Shown: positions 58,000 to 64,000 of the stretch, piece by piece
How positions within the stretch are numbered: position 1 is the stretch's first letter
Layout of the letters: every line of letters begins with the position of its first letter
Assembly: GCA_020205615.1 (NCBI GenBank)
Contig: CM035168.1
Location: 8,312,237-8,376,236 of the forward strand
Reading direction: 5' to 3'
DNA: 64,000 nt
Source of the DNA: Panax quinquefolius
Lineage: Eukaryota; Streptophyta; Magnoliopsida; Apiales; Araliaceae
Program-made: the position numbers and the translations under genes
The notes under the pieces: generated by a model
Databases searched by the model: none
Seen by the model: only the letters and a program-made list of their open reading frames with translations
What the model was told of the DNA's origin: nothing

Positions 58000-59200
58000 C
58001 GTTCGGGTTCCTTGTTTTTTGGGAGGTCACGACAAACGCTCTCCCTTGAACTACCAGCTTTGACTTCTCTGGGACGACCTTTGGTGCCTCCGTTCCAGCT
58101 GGACTTGACTTTACTGCACGAAAAAATCGGGCTAGGTGACCTTCTCTTCCGTAATTATAACATGCTTTGGACTATTACGTACAGTTTGGACTGATGTGTC
58201 CCTCCACTCCGCATTTATAGCATACAATCGGTGGTTGTTCTCCTTCCTTAACAACGGGTGCTGGTGCTAACGTCTTTTCATCATTATTGAATCTCCTTTT
58301 CTTGAAATTTCCACCTCTATTATCTTGACCATGATTACCACCGAAGTGGTTTCCATTTCAGGCTTGTTGATTTCCTCTACGTTTGTTGTCACCGCTTCGA
58401 TGAATGCTACCACTGGTATTATCAATTTTTTGGCTGCTCTCTCTTGGTTGGGTTGACTCATTATCGCGCTCCAATAATTGAGCCCTATTCACAACATCTG
58501 AATACAAGCAGATTTTGTGAGAAATGAGGTATTGAAGTATTTCGGGTTTTAAACCTTCTAGAAACATTCATGTCATCCGCTCCTCATTATCTACCAAATG
58601 AGATGCAAACCGGGATAACTTCGCAAATTTAGCCTATTATTGTACGGTCATATTGTTTTGTTCCAACTTGATAAATTCTACCTCCTTCATTTGATGAATA
58701 CTTTCAGGAAAGTACTTGTCGTTGAAAAGTTCTTGGAACTTCTCCCAAGACATCTTTAGTGCGGCAGGTTGAATACATTTTACAAATTCCCACTAGTAAT
58801 CTGCCTCTCCTCGCAACATGAAGGTGGAAAAGGGAACATTTTGCTCCTTGGAGCATCCCAAGACATCAAATATCTTGGTGATCTGCTTAATCCACATCTC
58901 CGCCTTAAGTGGTTCTGGCTTTCCCAAAAACTCTGGTGGTCCCAACTCCTTGAACTGCTTAGCAGTGACCATCCGAGAGTTGCCAGTGTTTCCACCTATA
59001 TTTTGAACAGGATTCTCTCTTGCCTGATGTTGCATGAATTAAAGAAAGCCTCTGAACATCCCATCGTTCATCATTTGGTCGGTGTTGTTGTTTAACTGAG
59101 GATTATTACCTTCCTGATGCACATTATCCTAGTTATTGATCATCAGTGACTCGACAGTCTCATGTGCACCATTGCTTATCTCAACATTTTCGGATGTCAT
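58000..59200 (-). pseudogene. Element K: gag with two zinc-knuckle positions
   Basis: Gag starts at the ATG at 59200-59198. The core is readable in pieces: FKELGPPEFLGKPEPLKAE (about 58950), FDVLGCSKEQNVPFSTFMLR, EKFQELFNDKYFPES and FLEGLKPEILQYL (58567 on). Then comes the asparagine/arginine-rich linker and two knuckles, CGVEGHISPNC and YNYGREGHLARFF, the second without its usual cysteines. Several stops break the frame. It is the longest gag of the family in the window. Confidence 0.8.
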
Positions 59201-59341
59201 TTTCAAACACTGCCACAAAACAAGGGTTAATTGACAGGCCACATATTATCCCTATATTTTGAGTGACCAATTAAATAACAAATAAACTTAGGTAGGTCAT
59301 ACTAGCGAAGGATTTACCCGTCTCTCCCCTCCTAGTTCTAG
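59201..59341 (-). other. Element K leader without a primer-binding site
   Basis: The normal leader is present from the gag ATG outward (splice-acceptor-like TTTTGTGGCAG ending at 59210, then the GAGACGGGTAAATCC region). It stops at CCTAGTTCTAG and joins the LTR directly. About 45 bases that elsewhere contain the PBS (compare 21440-21491) are missing. Confidence 0.75.
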
Positions 59342-59783
59342 TGTGACGCCCCCAAAATAGGTATACATCACCCATTCCGAGTCGCCAAATACATGGTACA
59401 AAATTTAAATATAAACTTCATTTATACAATACGTCAAAAGCGTAGCTGAGAGTTTTTACATGAATATTATCTCAAAGACAATATCCAAACTCAAATGGAG
59501 TCCTTATTACATTTATTATCACACTATTTCATAGAATAGTGAGGACTACTATAGCCACCATCCCGGACCATCACTCCATTCCCTGACTCGTCCCAACTAT
59601 ATTCTCATTTTCTGAAGAGAACAATGAAAGCAAAGGGCGAGCTCAACTAGCCGAGTAAGAAATATTATGACTAAGATAATGCAGAATAAATTATCATTAG
59701 TCTTCAATAGTGTTAAACTGATAGAATACAATAAACAACAAGTTTAACTGCAGTGGAACAAGCGATCCATTAGAAGAGTCAAG
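59342..59783 (-). mobile_element. 5' LTR of element K (L), cut after 0.44 kb
   Basis: The U5 end of the family LTR (plus-strand TGTGACGCCCCCAAAATAGG onwards). It is interrupted at GAGTCAAG (59783), where LTR M begins. The remainder of this LTR should lie beyond the right edge of the window, after the inserted element. Confidence 0.85.
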
Positions 59784-60764
59784 ACGCCCCCAAAGCAGTA
59801 TACATCACCCATCTTGAGTCGCCAGATACATGGTACATAAATTCAAATACAACTTAATTATACAACAAATGTGTAAAATACGACAAAAACATAGCTAAGA
59901 GTTTAAACAAGAATATTGTCATCTAGACAATATCCACACTCAATGGTGTTCTTATTACAATTATTATCATATTATTCCTTAGAATAGTGAGGACTACTAA
60001 AGCCATTTATCCTGAGACCATCACTCCATTCCCCGACTCGTCCCCAAATATATTCTCATTTCCTCAAGAGAACAATGAAAGAAAGGGTGAGCTCAACTAG
60101 CCCAAGAAGAAATATTATGACTAAGATAATGCGTAATAAATTATCCTTAGCCTTCAACAAAGATAACAACCGATAGAATACAATAGACAACAAAGTTTTA
60201 GATCAACAACTGTAGCGAAAATAAGTAATCCATTAGAAGAGTCAAGTAGAGCATAAAATCTACTATCTTCTATGATTTAAAAAGTTTTCATCAACTTTAT
60301 CGATGAGACTCAACAATAAATAAACCATATCATCATCTTCCTCGCACTACTAGCCAAGGATATTCATTAAATCATCAATGGTCATGATTATACCGAATAA
60401 TCCCTCGTCATAATCATACCAAAAACTCGCCCATCAATGAACTACAAAGCCAATGAGGACTTTCACCACATCATTCGTCACATTACTTACGATGATTATA
60501 CCGAATAATCCCTGGTCATAATCATACCAAGTCCATCTATGCACGTAAGCCAAAGATGACTTTTATCACAATATAAGCATGAGGATGATGACAATGACAT
60601 AATAATTCAATAAAACAAGTTCAAGGATAAATTTTAAAGATTTATAATTTAATTTATCCAGAAATCAATAAAGTCCAAATTGTCAACATGATACTGCTTT
60701 GTGGAGTAAAATTCAAGAATAATATTCATGTACCAAAAATAATTTGGACAGAAAAGAAATATAT

Positions 60765-61020
60765 TTTTCAAGTGAATAGTACCCCATGAATAGTACTTCG
60801 GGAATAGTACCCCATGAATAGTCCCCCAACACGAAAAGTGCCTCAAATACCCGAGTGAATGATACTAGAGTGAATAGTAATCGGGTGAATAGTAATCCAT
60901 GAATAGTAACTCATGAATAGTACTCTGGAACGAAAAGTGTCCCGAATACCTGAGTGAATAATACTAGAGTGAATAGTAACCGGGTGAATAATAACCCGTG
61001 AATAATAACTAGTAAAAGAA
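60765..61020 (-). repeat. ACTATTCAC array in LTR M
   Basis: Reverse-orientation GTGAATAGTA repeats, as in LTR F. Confidence 0.78.
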
Positions 61021-61129
61021 AAATACCAAAGAAAATGATATTCAATGATGAGTACAAAAAAAATGATATCTCATACGAGTATAATAGAATATATGAAACT
61101 GCAAATGCATTTTCACCCGCCATGCAGAA

Positions 61130-61705
61130 TCCACGTAGATGCATCATTTCCATAATTTAATAAAGAATGAATACGAAGGATCATTCACCATGCATGCAGT
61201 AATCCACATGTATGTGTTATTCCAATGTAATAATAAAGAATGGAATAATGTAAATTCATTCACCATGCATGCGATAATCGCATGCATGTGTTATTCCAAT
61301 GTAATAATAAAGAATGGAACCATGTCATACGTAATCCGCATGCATGTGATATTCCAATAGAATAATAAAGAATGGAACCAGTCATGCATGAATCCGCATG
61401 CATGTGATATATTCCAAATGTAATAATAAAGAATGGAACTAGTCATGCCAGAATCCGCATGCATAGGATATTCCAATGTAATAATAAAGAATGGAACCAG
61501 TCATATAATCCGCATGCATGTGATATTCCAATGTAATAATAAAGAATGGAATAACAACAATTTCACCAGCATGCGATAGATCATGATGATGTTATTCCAA
61601 TGTAATAATAAAGAATGGAATAATGTAAGAATTTCACCATGATGCGATTTCAGATATGACAAAGTTATTCCAACATAATAATAAAGAATGGAATAACAAC
61701 CTTAC
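61130..61705 (-). repeat. Hairpin minisatellite in LTR M
   Basis: About nine units. One contains the near-perfect palindrome GCATGCGATAATCGCATGC near 61267. The GATATTCCA/TGGAATA arms are well kept. Confidence 0.85.
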
Positions 61706-63077
61706 GAGTATTGAAAGAAAATAACTCTCATGAATACGAAAGAATAATACCCCTTACCTTAAAAGAAGACCGGATAATCGAATAAAGAGAGGTAGCAGAC
61801 TTCTTCTTCTTTCTCTCTATAATTTCTCTCTATAATAATTGCTTCTATAGCTTTAGTGAATTGGTGAGAAATGAAGGAAGAATGAGCTTCTATTTATAGG
61901 AAAATATAGTTTCGATAATTGCACATTTTGGGGCTCAAAATATTACAAAGATAATACCTTCCTCTTTTTTTTCATTTTTAATTTAGTCCTCGCAAGTATT
62001 ATCAAACTTGCACCACCTCCCCTAATAGTAAATCATGTGAATCAATAGTTCAATCATGTGAATCAATAGTTATAATCATGTGAAAAAATACGAATTACAA
62101 GATATAAGACCTCCATCTATACCTCCATTTTTAACTTAGTCATGCAAGTATTATCAATCTTGCACCAACTCCCCTAATAGTAAAAATGAATGTGAATCAA
62201 TAGTACACACATGAACAAATAGTTATAATCATGTGAATTAATAGCAATTAATTGCTCATTTATCCTAAGCAATTACCCGATTGGTCAATATAACCTCCAG
62301 ACATCAATTATTATCGAAATAAATGTCGATTTTCACTAACACTAATAATTCCAACACAATGGAACTATCAATTTCATCTTTAATCAACACGAACTTATTC
62401 ATCATTAATATTATAATTCACAATATTTAACAACCGTGTCGCTCCTGTGAAAGAGGGGCTTTTCGATAAGGATTTCTCCTTATCGCCGCCAATTAGATTG
62501 TGACCAAACCTCTCCTCGATGTAACTTCTGATATCATCAATATTGCAAATAATAATATGAATAACTTTGTCGCCTCAATTATTGATTTAATAATATAACA
62601 TATTATGCGATGATATCGTGACAATAATCGAATCAATAATACGAGAGATATGATGCAAAGAATTATCGTAGTAATAATCGAGTATAACCGAGTGACTTCT
62701 CACGTAAGCATCAATAATCAATACCGTGTGCTACTACGCAACCACGCCAGACATCATCGCATTTTTTACTACCGGTAGTTCAACAGCTTTAACTCAGTAA
62801 CACTTTTCGCCGTTATTTTTATAAAAAGATAATTCGTCATTTTCTAACTACGATAATACTTCCGCTAGGGGTCCACTAATGATTGTGCCGTCATCGCATT
62901 TAATATTCCCCGATAAAAAGAATATTCCCCACAATCGAATATTATATAACAACTTGCATACTTTGCAAAAATTTATAAATATTACCCACAACTATAACAT
63001 TATATCAAATCCACACCATAATATTCAAAAAAAATTTTGAAATTTAAATCTTTATTCATAAAATTTGGGGTCTCACA

Positions 63078-64000
63078 ATCTCCTCCTTATGAAATTTCGC
63101 CCCTCGAAATTTACGTGCACGCACTGGTATGCCAAAAAGGTGAGGATACCTCGACTTCATTTCGATTCTAACTCTCGAGGTATAACCTTTGAGTGTTGAA
63201 TATAATCCTTCTTATCCAAGATTTTAACACGATCTCCTCATACGCTAAATCTTCTCGCTATCTCATCTAGTTCTAATTTAATAATGTGGTTCGGTCATCC
63301 ACATATTTACGTAACATCGATACGTGAAAAAACGTTATGAACACGCCGACATACTTGGCGGAAAACGAGTCTATAGGCCACGCTCCTACTCGATCGAGGA
63401 TTTCAAATGGGCCAATAAAATCGAGGGTTGAGATTTCCTCTCATCATCGATTCTTGCTTCTAGAATAACGCCTCTCTTGAACCTTCTTCTTCACATTCAT
63501 CACCTCCGAGTATGTAGCTTGCATTTACTTTAACTTTATCGATTAAAGTCGATTCTACTCAGATATTCGTTATCTTCACGTGGGTCCCTGTAGTCTTTAA
63601 CTCTATCTTCATCATTTGTAAGTTATACGAAAATGGGTTTTTGTGTTAACAACATCGCACTCAGTAAATGCATACGATCTTCTACTCAACGCATCGCCAC
63701 CACGCACGCTCTTCTTCCACAATGATATTGAATGGTATAGTCGTATCTTCAATGTACTTCGAGCCAACGCTTTTGGGCGCATAATACGCTCGCTTTAAGT
63801 CAAGAAATATTTAAGGGTTTTAGAAATGGGTTTTGTATCGGGGTCAATACAAAATTCGATTTCACGCCTAGGGGTAGGCTAAGAAGTCTCTTCAGAATAC
63901 GCCAGAAATTTATTAACAATAGAAATATCATTCAAAATCGTGACTCTCATCCAAGACTTGATAACACGTCACATTGATACCTATCAACTTTCCACCGCTA
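63078..64000 (-). pseudogene. Interior of a fourth deletion derivative, runs off the window
   Basis: It starts with the polypurine region and carries the mini-protein region (about 63100-63780) with several frameshifts. The chromodomain has the same 45-bp gap and the RT-deletion junction near 63815 is the same as in the other derivatives. At 63435-63466 it keeps 32 bases of integrase sequence (CTTGCTTCTAGAAT and neighbours) that the other three copies lack but element K has. It then runs into protease sequence at the window edge. Confidence 0.75.

Larger units (their letters stand above)
59784..63077 (-). mobile_element. LTR M (3.29 kb, subfamily 1), nested in LTR L
   Basis: On the minus strand it begins TGTGAGACCCC at 63077 and ends ...GGGGGCGT at 59784. 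The last four bases (CACA) are missing at the junction with LTR L. It has TATA (61898-61891), donor-like GTAAGG (61757-61756), minisatellite, ACTATTCAC array and U5. It is the 3' LTR of the element whose interior fills 63078-64000. Confidence 0.88.

Overview
The window looks like plant nuclear heterochromatin built almost entirely of nested transposable elements. I found no host protein gene, rRNA, tRNA or CRISPR array that I can support. The evidence for a plant genome is a Ty3/gypsy chromovirus with very long LTRs (Tekay/Del-like), a Tat-lineage Ty3/gypsy element with a second RNase H, a decayed Ty1/copia element, a CACTA DNA transposon with CACTACAA ends, foldback MITEs and many AT microsatellites. 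I cannot name the species. One 100-N assembly gap lies at 36339-36438.

The dominant family is a chromovirus whose 3.1-3.6 kb LTRs start TGTGAGACCCC and end GGGGGCGTCACA. It occurs in both orientations. On the plus strand: element A (5' LTR to 1135, 341-bp interior, 3' LTR 1477-4767), a solo LTR 6138-9240 inside the remains of another copy (6111-6137 plus 9246-10284), and element H-I (40833-48230). On the minus strand: the tandem C-D block (16319-26427), LTR F nested in the diverged LTR G (36439-40793), the near-full-length but dead element K (53961-59783), and LTR M with its interior (59784-64000), which broke K's 5' LTR. Three size classes of interior are visible. K has about 4.7 kb with gag, protease, RT, RNase H, integrase and chromodomain. 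C-D, the copy right of D, H-I and the 63-64 kb copy share the same set of internal deletions, leaving about 1.57 kb where complete. A and the copy invaded by the solo LTR keep only about 0.33 kb.

The 1.57-kb class is the most interesting object. Its copies share deletion junctions (gag core, zinc knuckles, RT/RNase H, integrase core, 15 chromodomain codons) and a shared 1-nt deletion. Three copies still carry an uninterrupted 213-215 residue frame joining an RNase H tail, an integrase C-terminal domain and a trimmed chromodomain. The LTRs carry a TATA box, a conserved splice-donor-like AAGGTAAG, a tandem array of hairpin units in the predicted transcribed leader, and a conserved nested stem-loop near the 3' end. 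A splice-acceptor-like site lies just before the gag ATG, so the long leader with the hairpins and the primer-binding site could be spliced out as an intron (inference).

Other elements: 10972-16318 is a plus-strand Tat-lineage element cut by element C inside its integrase. Its stop codons look like C-to-T/G-to-A decay, and its RT has lost the catalytic segment. 28347-36338 is a Ty1/copia element with similar LTRs but a badly broken interior, ending at the gap. 48276-53745 holds two related MITEs bordered by microsatellite. A 5,022-bp CACTA element with a 3-bp duplication (ATA) sits inside one arm of the first, and the other arm preserves the empty site.

Layout: 1-4767 element A; 4768-5887 unassigned; 5888-6110 CACTA end fragment; 6111-10284 nested LTR pair; 10285-10971 unassigned; 10972-16318 Tat; 16319-26427 tandem chromovirus derivatives; 26428-27178 diverged LTR; 27179-28346 unassigned, LTR-like; 28347-36338 copia; 36339-36438 gap; 36439-40793 LTR in LTR; 40794-48230 element H-I; 48231-53812 MITEs, CACTA and microsatellites; 53961-64000 element K broken by a younger derivative.
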